Shown here in pieces: positions 9,186 to 17,064 of a stretch of 64,000 nt of DNA; within the stretch, counting starts at the first letter, position 1; the number at the start of each line of letters is the position of its first letter. This DNA comes from Planococcus lenghuensis (GTDB lineage: Bacteria > Bacillota > Bacilli > Bacillales_A > Planococcaceae). The stretch is taken from the NCBI RefSeq assembly GCF_001999905.1, contig NZ_CP019640.1:3390001-3454000 (forward strand). The letters are read 5' to 3'. The position numbers and the translations under genes are program-made. The notes under the pieces were generated by a model that did not search any database, was not told where the DNA came from, and was given only the letters and a program-made list of their open reading frames with translations.

Positions 9186-9440
9186 TTACTTGCGGTCTTT
9201 CTTTTTTGTAACATCAATGGCTGGCGTATTATTATTCACATAAAGAGGCGGAATGGAATCATCGGACTGCCCGCCTGAGTAGAACTCGTCATTGAGGTCC
9301 GCGTTTGCCTGACTGGTTTCATTTGAAGTGTCTGCCTGGCGTTCTTCTGTTCCGCCGGATCCTTCGTAAAATTCCCCGTTAAGCGCACGATTTGCCTGTT
9401 CCGCTTCAGCGCCGGACTTGTTTTCATTTTTCTCCGTCAT
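9186..9440 (-). CDS. Small hydrophilic protein with an internal duplication (84 aa)
   Basis: A short, charged, probably disordered protein. It contains two copies of a motif about 35 residues apart, ANRALNGEFYEG and ANADLNDEFYSG, each followed by a Gly/Ser/Asp-rich stretch. The start has a GGAGGGAAGAAC ribosome site. It is flanked by its own terminator (9131-9173) and lies divergent from the pstB promoter. I do not recognise the family. The acidic low-complexity composition recalls small spore or stress proteins of Bacillales, but that is only an impression. Confidence 0.7.
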   Translation of the reverse strand: MTEKNENKSGAEAEQANRALNGEFYEGSGGTEERQADTSNETSQANADLNDEFYSGGQSDDSIPPLYVNNNTPAIDVTKKKDRK

Positions 9441-9550
9441 GTTCTTCCCTCCTCAGTCAGCGGTTTGCTTAATAAACTTTTCCCTCATACATTTCCGTAC
9501 AAACCCGGCTTAACAGAACTTATTAATCTATTGACAAATCCCTTACTATC

Positions 9551-9604
9551 TTTACATTCTCTTAACAGTGGGTTAATGACCACTTAACATTCCTTCGGTA
9601 CAAT
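9551..9604 (+). promoter_or_regulatory. PhoP-box promoter of pstB-phoU
   Basis: Four TT(A/T)ACA-like hexamers begin at 9551 (TTTACA), 9562 (TTAACA), 9573 (TTAATG) and 9584 (TTAACA), exactly 11 bp apart. This is the direct-repeat pattern bound by PhoP of Bacillota. A -10 element TACAAT follows at 9599-9604, nine nt after the last box. The layout matches that in front of pstS. It predicts activation under phosphate starvation. Confidence 0.88.
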
Positions 9605-9783
9605 TCAGTATGTAACGGCCAGTAATTGATCAAAAATAATCCGGAATCACAAACGCCGTTTCCTGCCTCTTAACTGGAGCCAAGGCGGATTACTCGCCTG
9701 CCTTTTTCTACGGATACAGGAAAATGGTTTTTCCGGCATTTCACTATAAAAATAAGTTCTTAAAAGTTCGGAGGATAAAAATC

Positions 9784-10557
9784 ATGCGTGCAACAATGGA
9801 CGGCAATGCGATCTTCAAGGTGGAAGATTTGAATCTCTGGTACGGCAATACACATGCACTGAAGAACATCAACATGGAAATTGCCCAGAACCAGGTGACA
9901 GCGGTGATCGGCCCATCCGGATGCGGCAAGTCAACCTTCGTGAAGACGCTGAACCGAATGGTTGAGACAGTTCCTTCTGTCCATACATCCGGAGACATCA
10001 AATACCGGAATCAAGGGATATTCGATTCAAATTACTTGGTTGAAGAATTACGGACACATGTCGGAATGGTTTTTCAAAAACCGAATCCTTTTCCGAAATC
10101 CATCTATGAAAACGTCGCGTACGGCCCGAAAATCCATGGTATCAAAAAGAAACAGGTACTCGATGAAATCGTCGAAAAAAGCCTGAAGGGCGCCGCCATC
10201 TGGGAGGAAGTGAAAGACCGGCTGCACGAAAACGCATACGGGCTTTCCGGCGGCCAGCAGCAGCGGATCTGCATCGCCCGGTGCCTCGCAGTTGAACCGG
10301 ACGTGATTCTGATGGATGAGCCCACATCCGCGCTGGACCCGATTTCCACGCTTAAAGTGGAAGAATTGATCAGGGAATTAAAAAAAGAATACACCATCGT
10401 CATTGTTACGCATAATATGCAGCAAGCCGCCCGCATTTCAGATAAAACGGCTTTCTTCCTGAACGGGGAAGTCATCGAAATGGATGATACAGATAAGCTG
10501 TTCTCGAATCCGGAGGACAAACGGACAGAAGACTATATCACAGGGCGATTCGGATAA
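9784..10557 (+). CDS. pstB: Phosphate ABC transporter ATP-binding protein PstB
   Basis: The ATPase of the high-affinity phosphate importer (257 aa). Walker A is GPSGCGKST, the signature LSGGQQQR, and Walker [14 protein letters not shown]. The N-terminal [13 protein letters not shown] and the C-terminal EDYITGRFG are typical of PstB. I use the ATG at 9784 because GGAGG stands 8-9 nt upstream; the 20 residues encoded before it do not match the family. It is cotranscribed with phoU and separated from its own permease genes (pstC, pstA on the minus strand), which is unusual. Confidence 0.95.
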   Translation: MRATMDGNAIFKVEDLNLWYGNTHALKNINMEIAQNQVTAVIGPSGCGKSTFVKTLNRMVETVPSVHTSGDIKYRNQGIFDSNYLVEELRTHVGMVFQKPNPFPKSIYENVAYGPKIHGIKKKQVLDEIVEKSLKGAAIWEEVKDRLHENAYGLSGGQQQRICIARCLAVEPDVILMDEPTSALDPISTLKVEELIRELKKEYTIVIVTHNMQQAARISDKTAFFLNGEVIEMDDTDKLFSNPEDKRTEDYITGRFG

Positions 10558-10580
10558 ACGGAAGCGGGAGGAAATGACCA

Positions 10581-11240
10581 ATGGCAAACAGAAGCAGTTT
10601 CGATAATAGTTTAAATGAGTTACGGGAAGATATTAAACACATGGCGGGCATGGCCCGGGAAGCCTTGAGCCTCTCCGTTTCCAGCTTGAAAGAGCAGGAT
10701 ATGGCGCTGGCCGAAAAAGTCATCCAGAACGACAAAGCGATTAATGGATTTGAAGAAAAAATCAATGACAATGCCATTTTACTGATTGCGAAAGAACAGC
10801 CACTCGCTACAGATCTGCGTAAAATCATCGTGTCACTGAAAATTTCCAGCGACATTGAACGGATTGCGGATTTCGCTGTCAACGTGGCAAAAGGAACAAA
10901 ACGGATCGGCTATGCGGAACTGGTCAAACCGATCATCCATATTCCAAAAATGGCCGAGCTGGTGAATGATATGCTGACGCAGGCAATTGATGCGTATAAG
11001 TACGAAGACACGAAGCTGGCGATCGATTCATCGAAAATCGATGACCAGGTCGATGCCCTTTATAAGGAATCCATAACGGAATTAATCGAAATCGCCTCTC
11101 AAGACAATACAAATATCGAGCAGATTATGCAGCTGGCGATGATCTGCCGCTACCTTGAACGCTCCGGGGATCACGTAACCAACATCTCGGAAAACACGAT
11201 TTACATGGTTAAAGGGATCAAAACTGATTTAAACACGTAA
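10581..11240 (+). CDS. phoU: Phosphate signalling protein PhoU
   Basis: PhoU (219 aa) dampens Pst transport and the Pho two-component signal when phosphate is plentiful. The sequence shows two three-helix PhoU repeats with metal-binding style motifs: EKINDNAILLIAKEQPLATDLRKII in the first half and ICRYLERSGDHVTNISEN in the second. It lies 23 bp after pstB with a GGGAGG ribosome site. A terminator follows at 11257. In Bacillus subtilis the pst operon has no phoU; the pstB-phoU pairing is common in other Bacillota. Confidence 0.93.
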   Translation: MANRSSFDNSLNELREDIKHMAGMAREALSLSVSSLKEQDMALAEKVIQNDKAINGFEEKINDNAILLIAKEQPLATDLRKIIVSLKISSDIERIADFAVNVAKGTKRIGYAELVKPIIHIPKMAELVNDMLTQAIDAYKYEDTKLAIDSSKIDDQVDALYKESITELIEIASQDNTNIEQIMQLAMICRYLERSGDHVTNISENTIYMVKGIKTDLNT

Positions 11241-11256
11241 TATTTCCACTTCACCC

Positions 11257-11295
11257 GGACAGCCTTGCCACCGAGCTATGGCTGTCCCTTGTTTT
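11257..11295 (+). terminator. Terminator of pstB-phoU
   Basis: GGACAGCC (11257-11264) pairs with GGCTGTCC (11280-11287), followed by CTTGTTTT. It ends the pstB-phoU transcript before the regulator gene at 11394. Confidence 0.8.
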
Positions 11296-11393
11296 AGGGT
11301 AATACCGATGATACTGGTCTCAGGCTGACTGTCCTGTCCTCCTGCTACATAATCACACCACTAAAATGCATTACTTCCGTTAGGATGAGTTCA

Positions 11394-12104
11394 ATGAAAA
11401 ATGTGTTAGTAATTGACAATCAGTTAAACTTTCCCGGGAAAGAACTATTGAGCAACAAAGGCTATCATTTTGAGTGCTTATCCGACGTTGAACCGGCACT
11501 GAAACAATTAATGCGTACAAGCATCGCCGGTGTGCTGGTTTCATTCGATTTCATCAAACATGACATCGTATCGATCATCCGCGACATCAAGACGGCTTCC
11601 ATGGATAAGCCGCTGCTCGTTTATGCGGCGGATGATGAACTGAGCACCATTCTTATGATCGAAGCGGGCGCCGATGAAGTGCTGTCGCGGGATATGAATA
11701 TTCGGGAAGCGCAAGCCCGGGTGGTGAAACTATTTCATGTCTACCAGAAATTCACCGGTTTTGAAGACGCTCGATGGATGCAGAACGAATGCATCCACAT
11801 CCAGGAATTTAAATTGTACCCGTCCAGTTACGAAATCAGAAAAAATGAAGAAGCGGTCGAGCTGACTCCCCGGGAATTTTTCACGCTGCTGTTCTTGTAT
11901 GAAAACAGAGGTGAAATCGTTACACGGGATGCGATTGTAAATGAGCTGAGAAATACGTTCGGTAAAACAAGCGATAATAAGCGCATCACCGATATGTTCA
12001 TCTCAAATATCCGCAATAAGCTGGCGCTGAATTGTTCCAGTTCCTTCAACATCGTAACGGTCCGGGGACGGGGTTATTATTTTAAATTCAATACTCCTAT
12101 GTGA
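11394..12104 (+). CDS. Orphan OmpR/PhoB-family regulator with an atypical receiver domain
   Basis: The 236-aa product has a receiver-like domain (residues 1-115) and a winged-helix DNA-binding domain (about 130-235, with ELTPREFFTLLFLYENRGE and a C-terminal TVRGRGYYF hairpin). A phosphorylatable-type Asp is kept (SFDFIKHD). The N-terminal acidic pair is reduced to DN in VIDNQ, the switch Thr position is Ala, and the conserved Lys is Arg (VLSRD), so phosphorylation may be weak or absent. No histidine kinase gene is nearby. The second ATG (11394) fits best, with AGGATGAG upstream. Its place beside pstB-phoU hints at phosphate-linked control but does not prove it. Confidence 0.82.
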   Translation: MKNVLVIDNQLNFPGKELLSNKGYHFECLSDVEPALKQLMRTSIAGVLVSFDFIKHDIVSIIRDIKTASMDKPLLVYAADDELSTILMIEAGADEVLSRDMNIREAQARVVKLFHVYQKFTGFEDARWMQNECIHIQEFKLYPSSYEIRKNEEAVELTPREFFTLLFLYENRGEIVTRDAIVNELRNTFGKTSDNKRITDMFISNIRNKLALNCSSSFNIVTVRGRGYYFKFNTPM

Positions 12105-12134
12105 TCAGGAGTTGATATGCAAGTTTCTTCATGA

Positions 12135-12170
12135 AAAGCGGACAGGAGATCTCCCTGTCCGCTTTTTGTT
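12135..12170 (+). terminator. Terminator after the OmpR-like regulator
   Basis: AAAGCGGACAGG (12135-12146) is perfectly complementary to CCTGTCCGCTTT (12154-12165), with T-runs on the plus side (TTTTTG). Confidence 0.9.
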
Positions 12171-12264
12171 CCGTCTGTAATTCTGATTCCTTGATCTGCT
12201 TATCCGTTTTTTTATTCGCCGGCTGAGGGAAAATGATTGCCCTCATTAGAAAAACGGTGTTAGT

Positions 12265-12464
12265 TTTTTGTCATTCTTTATACAGATACAGCTGAGTGGC
12301 GATTAAGATCAGCTGAAGTCACTTTACGCGCCGGCGAATGTGCTTTAAGAAAGAATGAATGAACATTAAAAACATTTGAGTGCTCTTTAAACTTTCTCAA
12401 GCCGGTCAGCCTCCCATTTACTTTGACGGTTCATCCGACTAGGAGATAAAAGGAAGCTGACACC
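12265..12464. repeat. Repeat module A: five exact 21-bp units plus conserved flank
   Basis: The module starts after a hairpin 3' half (CGGTGTTAGTTTTTT) and holds five consecutive 21-bp units at 12291-12395. The units are degenerate in sequence but exact in length, with consensus GCTGAGTnCnCTTTAAG plus four variable bases. A conserved tail with GCCGGTCAGCCTCCCAT and GAAGCTGACACC follows. Module B repeats nearly all of it. Function unknown. Confidence 0.85.
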
Positions 12465-12480
12465 CCAAAACGCTGCTAAC

Positions 12481-12700
12481 TTTTTGTCATTCTTTATACG
12501 GATACAGCTGAGTGGCGATTAAGATCAGCTGAAGTCACTTTACGCGCCGGCGAATGTGCTTTAAGAAAGAATGAATGAACATTAAAAACGTTTGAGTGCT
12601 CTTTAAGAACGTTTGAACGCTCTTTAAACTTTCTCAAGCCGGTCAGCCTCCCATTGCTTTGACGATTCATCCGACTAGAAGATAAAGGGAAGCTGACACC
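12481..12700. repeat. Repeat module B: six 21-bp units plus conserved flank
   Basis: A near-identical copy of module A with one additional 21-bp unit (units at 12507-12632) and a few point changes. Because 21 bp is seven codons, an unbroken minus-strand frame (12494-12754) would encode a degenerate heptad peptide with HSN/HSP/TSA cores. I see no convincing ribosome site for it and do not call it a gene. Confidence 0.85.
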
Positions 12701-12722
12701 GAAAAACGGTATCAGCTTTTTA
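12691..12722 (+). terminator. Terminator-like hairpin ending module B
   Basis: AGCTGACACCG pairs with CGGTATCAGCT over an A5 loop, one mismatch, followed by TTTTTAT on the plus strand. A weaker version ends module A (12454-12485) and a half-copy precedes module A. Confidence 0.65.
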
Positions 12723-12742
12723 TGATTAATTGTAATAAGGCG

Positions 12743-12805
12743 GCTGTGTTGCATTTAAAGTCGGCTGAGATAACTTTAAGGCCAGCTGAGTTCACTTTAA
12801 GTCCT
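12743..12805. repeat. Repeat array C: three 21-bp units
   Basis: Three further units at 12743-12763, 12764-12784 and 12785-12805, closest to the consensus GCTGAG-TTCA-CTTTAAG, without the long flanks of modules A and B. Confidence 0.8.
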
Positions 12806-12849
12806 TCCTCCATCGGAATGCGCATGGATTCATAAGCGCCTAAAACAAA

Positions 12850-12894
12850 AAAGGCTATCCACACGTCGACGATACGACTGTCAGGATAGCCTTT
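12850..12894 (-). terminator. Terminator of the pstSCA operon
   Basis: AAAGGCTATCC (12850-12860) pairs with GGATAGCCTTT (12884-12894). On the minus strand it is followed by a T-rich TTTTTTGTTTTA. It lies 8 nt past the pstA stop. Confidence 0.9.
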
Positions 12895-12901
12895 GCTGTT
12901 T

Positions 12902-13780
12902 TTAATACCGGTGCTGGAATTTATTGCGGATCCAGACGGCGATAGCGTTCATCGCGAGCAAAATGACGAGCAGGACGATGATTCCGGCCCCGGCGACGAA
13001 TTGCCATTCCGGCTGTGGCCGGACGATCCAGCTGAAAATCTGGATGGGCATCGCTGTGTAATTGGCCAGCAATGAATCCGGAATTGCGTAAATCGTTGTG
13101 GCCGCACCAACGACGATGAGCGGAGCGGTTTCCCCGATTGCCCGAGACAGGGCAAGGATAGATCCGGTCAGAATGCCGGGAACCGCTGCCGGCAAGACGA
13201 TCGTCCAGATGGTCTGCCATTTGCTCGCGCCCATACCGGTGGAGGCTTCCCGCAATTCGTTCGGGACCGAGCGGATCGCTTCCTGGGATGCGACGACGAT
13301 AACCGGCAGGATCAGCAGGCTCATTGTGAGTGCGCCGGCGATGAGCGTGTAGCCTAAACCGAACAGGTAAACGAAAAACGTCAGGCCGAGCAGCCCGAAT
13401 ACGATGGACGGGACGCCCGCCAGGTTTTGGACGTTCACTTGAATAAACCGGGTGAACCGGTTCTTCGCTGCATACTCTTCCAAATACAGGGCTGTTGAAA
13501 CGCCAAGGATGATGGCAATCGGCGCAACGAGCAGCATCAGAAAAACAGAGCCCATGATGCCGGCCAGGAATCCGGCTTCTTCTGGAAACGGAGCCGGGAA
13601 GTTGGTAAGGAAATCGAAGTTCAAATAGCCGATCCCTTGCGACAGAACCCGGTAAATCAGCAGCGCCAGAAAGACCAAGCCGACCAGCGTTGCCAGCAGG
13701 AACAGATATTTCAGCCCCTTATTGAGCGTCACTCTTCCTTTTATGCGTTTAGACGTAGATGCCGCTTCTTTAGAAGCCAT
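12902..13780 (-). CDS. pstA: Phosphate ABC transporter permease PstA
   Basis: The second membrane subunit of the phosphate importer (292 aa). About six hydrophobic helices are visible. The permease coupling loop MGASKWQTIWTIVLPAAVPG is at about residues 184-203, and RAIGETAPLIVVGAA follows, typical of PstA. The start overlaps the pstC stop as TGATG, giving translational coupling. It is last in pstS-pstC-pstA, which ends here instead of continuing into pstB. Confidence 0.95.
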   Translation of the reverse strand: MASKEAASTSKRIKGRVTLNKGLKYLFLLATLVGLVFLALLIYRVLSQGIGYLNFDFLTNFPAPFPEEAGFLAGIMGSVFLMLLVAPIAIILGVSTALYLEEYAAKNRFTRFIQVNVQNLAGVPSIVFGLLGLTFFVYLFGLGYTLIAGALTMSLLILPVIVVASQEAIRSVPNELREASTGMGASKWQTIWTIVLPAAVPGILTGSILALSRAIGETAPLIVVGAATTIYAIPDSLLANYTAMPIQIFSWIVRPQPEWQFVAGAGIIVLLVILLAMNAIAVWIRNKFQHRY

Positions 13781-14718
13781 CAGTAATCCTCCTTAAACTT
13801 CCGGACTATATATTGGGAAAGTAAGTTCATGGCAAATGTAAACACGAACAGCGTCATGCCGACAGCGTAAATGCTGTAATAGATGGTCGATCCGAATGAT
13901 GTATCACCCGTCGCCCCCTGTACGATGAAGGAAGTGAGCGTCTGAATGGATTCCAGTGGGTTGAACGTCAGGTTTGGCGAAGCGCCGGCAGCGATGGTGA
14001 CAATCATCGTTTCACCGATCGCTCTTGATACACCAAGCACGACGGATGCCACAATTCCGGAAAGCGCAGCGGGTACCACGACTCTGAATGTCGTCTCCAG
14101 CTTCGTTGCTCCCATGGCAAGCGCCCCTTCGCGCAATGAATTCGGCACGGCGCTCATGGCATCTTCCGACAATGATGCGATCATCGGGACAATCATGATG
14201 CCGACGACGATGCCGGCACTCAATGCATTAAATACGAGCAGGCCGGGAATCAGGCTCTGCAGAATCGGTGTAACAAATGTAAGGGCAAAAAAGCCGTAAA
14301 CCACAGTCGGAATGCCTGCCAGCACTTCAAGCACCGGCTTGATCACTTTCCGTGTTTTCTCTGTTGCATATTCACTCAAGTACACAGCTGAGGCAAAGCC
14401 CAGCGGCAAAGCGACACAGATGGCGATGAACGTGATCAGCAATGTTCCGGCGATCAGCGACAGGATCCCGAAATTACCGGTCCAGGGTGACCAGTGGGCA
14501 CTCAGGAAAAACTCGGCAAACGAAACTTCAGTGAAGAATGTAATCGACTCGCGGAGCAATGTGAAAAAAATACCGATTGTCGTCAGGACCGAAATGACTG
14601 CACAGATAAGCAAGAACGTCGGGATGAGGGATTCGGTTGTTTTACGGACGTTTTTTTTCTTTTTGTTTTGCTGAATCATCAGCTGGACAGATTTTGTGTC
14701 ATTGGTGATCGTTCCCAT
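13780..14718 (-). CDS. pstC: Phosphate ABC transporter permease PstC
   Basis: The first membrane subunit of the phosphate importer (312 aa). A lysine-rich cytoplasmic N-terminus (NKKKKNVRKTTE) precedes six hydrophobic segments. The coupling loop MGATKLETTFRVVVPAALSG and the RAIGETMIVTIAAGASPNL motif identify PstC. About 150 nt separate it from pstS. It is coupled to pstA by a 1-nt stop/start overlap. Confidence 0.95.
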   Translation of the reverse strand: MGTITNDTKSVQLMIQQNKKKKNVRKTTESLIPTFLLICAVISVLTTIGIFFTLLRESITFFTEVSFAEFFLSAHWSPWTGNFGILSLIAGTLLITFIAICVALPLGFASAVYLSEYATEKTRKVIKPVLEVLAGIPTVVYGFFALTFVTPILQSLIPGLLVFNALSAGIVVGIMIVPMIASLSEDAMSAVPNSLREGALAMGATKLETTFRVVVPAALSGIVASVVLGVSRAIGETMIVTIAAGASPNLTFNPLESIQTLTSFIVQGATGDTSFGSTIYYSIYAVGMTLFVFTFAMNLLSQYIVRKFKEDY

Positions 14719-14866
14719 TTTTTAACCTCTTTTTAGTGAGACATGATGAAAAGCAGCTTGCCTGCCCTTTTTGCAAGGGGTATCTTCTCTGATTCAAAAG
14801 CAAGGTGAGGGCCAGATCACTGGTTTCCAAGTGATCTGACCCCTTCCCTTATTGTGAGCATCCTTG

Positions 14867-15850
14867 TTATTCGGCTTCAGCACCGATGATGTTTGTGATG
14901 GTATCCAATTGCTCCTGGTACATTTCTTCCGGAAGTGCTACGTAGCCAACTTGCTCAGCCGCTTCGGCCGCATTCTCCAGAATGAAAACTGAGAAATCAG
15001 CTACTTGCGGTTCGGTTGCCAGTGCTTCGTTGTTCACATACGTGAACAGCGGGCGGGACAGCGGTGTGTATGTGCCGTCCTGAATCGTTTCCGGGCTTGG
15101 CAATACGGCTTCTCCGCCCTCTTCAGAAATCCCCAGCACTTTCAGTGTATCCTGATTCGCTTCATAATACGCATAGCCGAAGAATCCGATTGCGTACGGG
15201 TTGCCTTGAATACCCGTTACAAGTGTGTTGTCATTTTCACTGAGCGTGACGTTTTCATCTTCCCGCATCGGCTGTTCTTCCAGGATCACTTCATTGAAGT
15301 AATCGAATGTACCGGAATCATGCCCCGGGCTGAAAATGACGATTTCTTCTTCCGGCCAGTCAGGATTAATATCCGACCACATGGTAGCGCCGCTGTCTGC
15401 CAGGAAGATCTCCCGCAGCTGTTCGACGGTCAATTCGTCGACAAAGTCATTTTGCTGGCTCACAACAACGGACAGTCCGTCGTATGCCACTTCAAGTTCT
15501 GTATATTCAATTCCATTTTCTTCAGCCAGCGCGATTTCATCTTCCGCAATCGGACGAGAGGCATTACTGAAGTCAGTTTCACCGAGCGTAAACCGTTCAA
15601 ATCCGCCGCCGGTACCCGAAGTATTCAGAACTGTTTCGACTTCCGGCTGCGTCTGGTTATACATATAAGTGATAGCTTCCATGATTGGCTGAACTGTTGA
15701 AGAACCGTCAAGAAGTACTTCTCCCGAGAGCGCTTCAGTTTCGCCGGCGTCACCCGCTCCAGCAGCTGCTTCGTCTTCTCCGCATCCAGCCAAAACGCCT
15801 GCTGACAGTGTGAGCGGCACCGCTAAGCTTAACCATTTCATCTTCTTCAT
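14867..15850 (-). CDS. pstS: Phosphate-binding lipoprotein PstS
   Basis: PstS captures phosphate outside the membrane for PstABC. The 327-aa precursor has a signal peptide starting MKKMKWLSLAVPLTLSAG and a lipobox VLAG before the cysteine near residue 22. Phosphate-site motifs include GSSTVQP, NTSGTGGGFERF and SPGHDSGTFDYF. I start at the ATG of MKKMKW, which has AGGGGGAACAGTA upstream; the longer frame would bury the signal peptide. Four PhoP boxes lie upstream (15923-15961). Confidence 0.95.
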   Translation of the reverse strand: MKKMKWLSLAVPLTLSAGVLAGCGEDEAAAGAGDAGETEALSGEVLLDGSSTVQPIMEAITYMYNQTQPEVETVLNTSGTGGGFERFTLGETDFSNASRPIAEDEIALAEENGIEYTELEVAYDGLSVVVSQQNDFVDELTVEQLREIFLADSGATMWSDINPDWPEEEIVIFSPGHDSGTFDYFNEVILEEQPMREDENVTLSENDNTLVTGIQGNPYAIGFFGYAYYEANQDTLKVLGISEEGGEAVLPSPETIQDGTYTPLSRPLFTYVNNEALATEPQVADFSVFILENAAEAAEQVGYVALPEEMYQEQLDTITNIIGAEAE

Positions 15851-15907
15851 TACTGTTCCCCCTAGGAATTTAAGTTTAATTGTCATGTTATCTTCAACCA
15901 CAATTGA

Positions 15908-15961
15908 ATCGTAACACCCGGTTGTTAAGGAACAATGAACCCTGTGTAAAGCTATTGTAAA
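15908..15961 (-). promoter_or_regulatory. PhoP-box promoter of pstSCA
   Basis: On the minus strand TTTACA (15961), TTTACA (15950), TTCATT (15939) and TTAACA (15928) begin exactly 11 bp apart. A -10 element TACGAT (15913-15908) follows after nine nt. It has the same geometry as the pstB promoter, so both halves of the system should respond to PhoP together. Confidence 0.88.
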
Positions 15962-15999
15962 TACTGTTTAGAGAAGCCGACTGCAGAAAAAAATCGTGT

Positions 16000-16040
16000 C
16001 CCTGTGTCAGAAACAGTTGTGAATTGTCTCTGACACAGGG
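16000..16040 (-). terminator. Long palindromic hairpin upstream of pstS
   Basis: CCCTGTGTCAGA (16000-16011) is perfectly complementary to TCTGACACAGGG (16029-16040). Most of the intervening bases also pair, and a T7 run follows on the minus strand. No minus-strand gene lies behind it, so it may insulate the pstS promoter or be a dispersed repetitive palindrome. Confidence 0.6.
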
Positions 16041-16124
16041 TCGAAAAACATTGACCGGGATTTTTACCGCTGCACTTTGCTATACTCGTGTGTGGAACTG
16101 ATTGATACTAGAGGAGTTGTTCAT

Positions 16125-16841
16125 ATGCAAAACGTTAAAGGGAAAAATGCATTAATCACAGGAGCCGGAAAAGGCATCGGCCGGGCTACCGCCATCGCTT
16201 TTGCGGCAGAAGGTATAAATGTCGGACTTGTCGGGCGCACTGCAGCCAATTTGGAAGAAACAGCAGTAGAACTTGAGCAATACGGAGTAAAAACTGTAAT
16301 TGCTGTAGCTGACGTCGCTGATATGGATGCAGTCAATGCAGCAGTTGAACAGGTAGCGGGCGAACTGGGACCGATTGATATCCTGATCAACAATGCCGGT
16401 ACAGGCAAATTCGGGAAGTTCCTCGACTTGTCGCCTGAAGAATGGAAAGGAATCATTGATACAAATCTAATGGGTATTTACTATGTAACCCGCGCTGTAT
16501 TGCCGCAGATGATCGAGCGCCAGTCCGGCGACATCATCAATATTTCTTCTACAGCCGGGCAAAAAGGGGCTCCGGTGACAAGTGCCTATAGCGCTTCTAA
16601 ATTTGGCGTAATGGGGCTGACGGAATCGCTGATGCTGGAAGTCAGAAAGCACAATATCCGCGTCACTGCGTTGACACCAAGCACGGTTGCAACTGACCTG
16701 GCAATTGGCGAAAACCTGACAGACGGCAATCCGGACAAAGTCCTGCAGCCGGAAGACTTGGCTGAAATGATGGTTAGCCAGTTGAAGCTGCATCCACGCG
16801 TCCTTTTGAAATCGGCAGGACTTTGGTCAACGAATCCGTAA
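16125..16841 (+). CDS. Short-chain dehydrogenase/reductase, 3-oxoacyl-ACP reductase-like
   Basis: An NAD(P)-dependent oxidoreductase of the classical SDR family (238 aa). The cofactor motif TGAGKGIG is near residues 12-19, NNAG near 88, the catalytic serine in NISSTAG, and YSASK as the catalytic Tyr/Lys. It resembles FabG paralogues of Bacillales whose substrate is unknown. The start at 16125 has AGAGGAG upstream; the preceding in-frame codons do not match the family. It forms its own transcript, ended by the terminator at 16864. Confidence 0.88.
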   Translation: MQNVKGKNALITGAGKGIGRATAIAFAAEGINVGLVGRTAANLEETAVELEQYGVKTVIAVADVADMDAVNAAVEQVAGELGPIDILINNAGTGKFGKFLDLSPEEWKGIIDTNLMGIYYVTRAVLPQMIERQSGDIINISSTAGQKGAPVTSAYSASKFGVMGLTESLMLEVRKHNIRVTALTPSTVATDLAIGENLTDGNPDKVLQPEDLAEMMVSQLKLHPRVLLKSAGLWSTNP

Positions 16842-16863
16842 TAACAATTAAATAGATGGAAAG

Positions 16864-16906
16864 AAAATACCCTCCCGGCATTCTTTGTTGGGAGGGTATT
16901 TTATAT
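16864..16906 (+). terminator. Terminator of the SDR gene
   Basis: AAAATACCCTCCC (16864-16876) and GGGAGGGTATTTT (16890-16902) are perfectly complementary, with T-rich sequence after. Confidence 0.92.
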
Positions 16907-16933
16907 AAGACTCACGTCTGGAGGTGTTTTTGC

Positions 16934-17032
16934 ATGAGCAAAAATGTATATTCAAGCGGAGTAAAATGCACAGTCGTCAAGGATAAATTGAGCGGTCAAT
17001 TGACGCCAAAAGAGATTATGAAAATACAATAA
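16934..17032 (+). pseudogene. Truncated IS3-type transposase OrfA remnant (32 codons)
   Basis: A good ribosome site (GGAGGTG) precedes an ATG and 32 codons reading MSKNVYSSGVK through LSGQLTPKEIM. This matches the beginning of the helix-turn-helix OrfA protein of IS3-family elements, which normally continues for 60 or more residues. Here a stop comes right after the recognition helix start and the rest of the element is missing. I see no terminal inverted repeats. It marks an old insertion or deletion between the SDR and the antitoxin gene. Confidence 0.55.
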
Positions 17033-17033
17033 A

Positions 17034-17057
17034 AAGCAGAACCCGCGGGCTCTGCTT
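17034..17057 (-). terminator. Terminator after the Phd-type antitoxin gene
   Basis: AAGCAGA pairs with TCTGCTT around a CCCGCGGG core, followed by TTTTTATTG on the minus strand, 8 nt past the stop at 17065. Confidence 0.8.
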
Positions 17058-17064
17058 ATTCTGC

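Noticed and set aside
12494-12754. 86-codon minus-strand frame with a heptad-like peptide
   Set aside because: It is the automatic product of 21-bp repeats (seven codons) and no good ribosome site is seen; treated as repeat DNA.
12265-12805. CRISPR array
   Set aside because: Units are contiguous 21-mers without unique spacers, and no cas genes are present.
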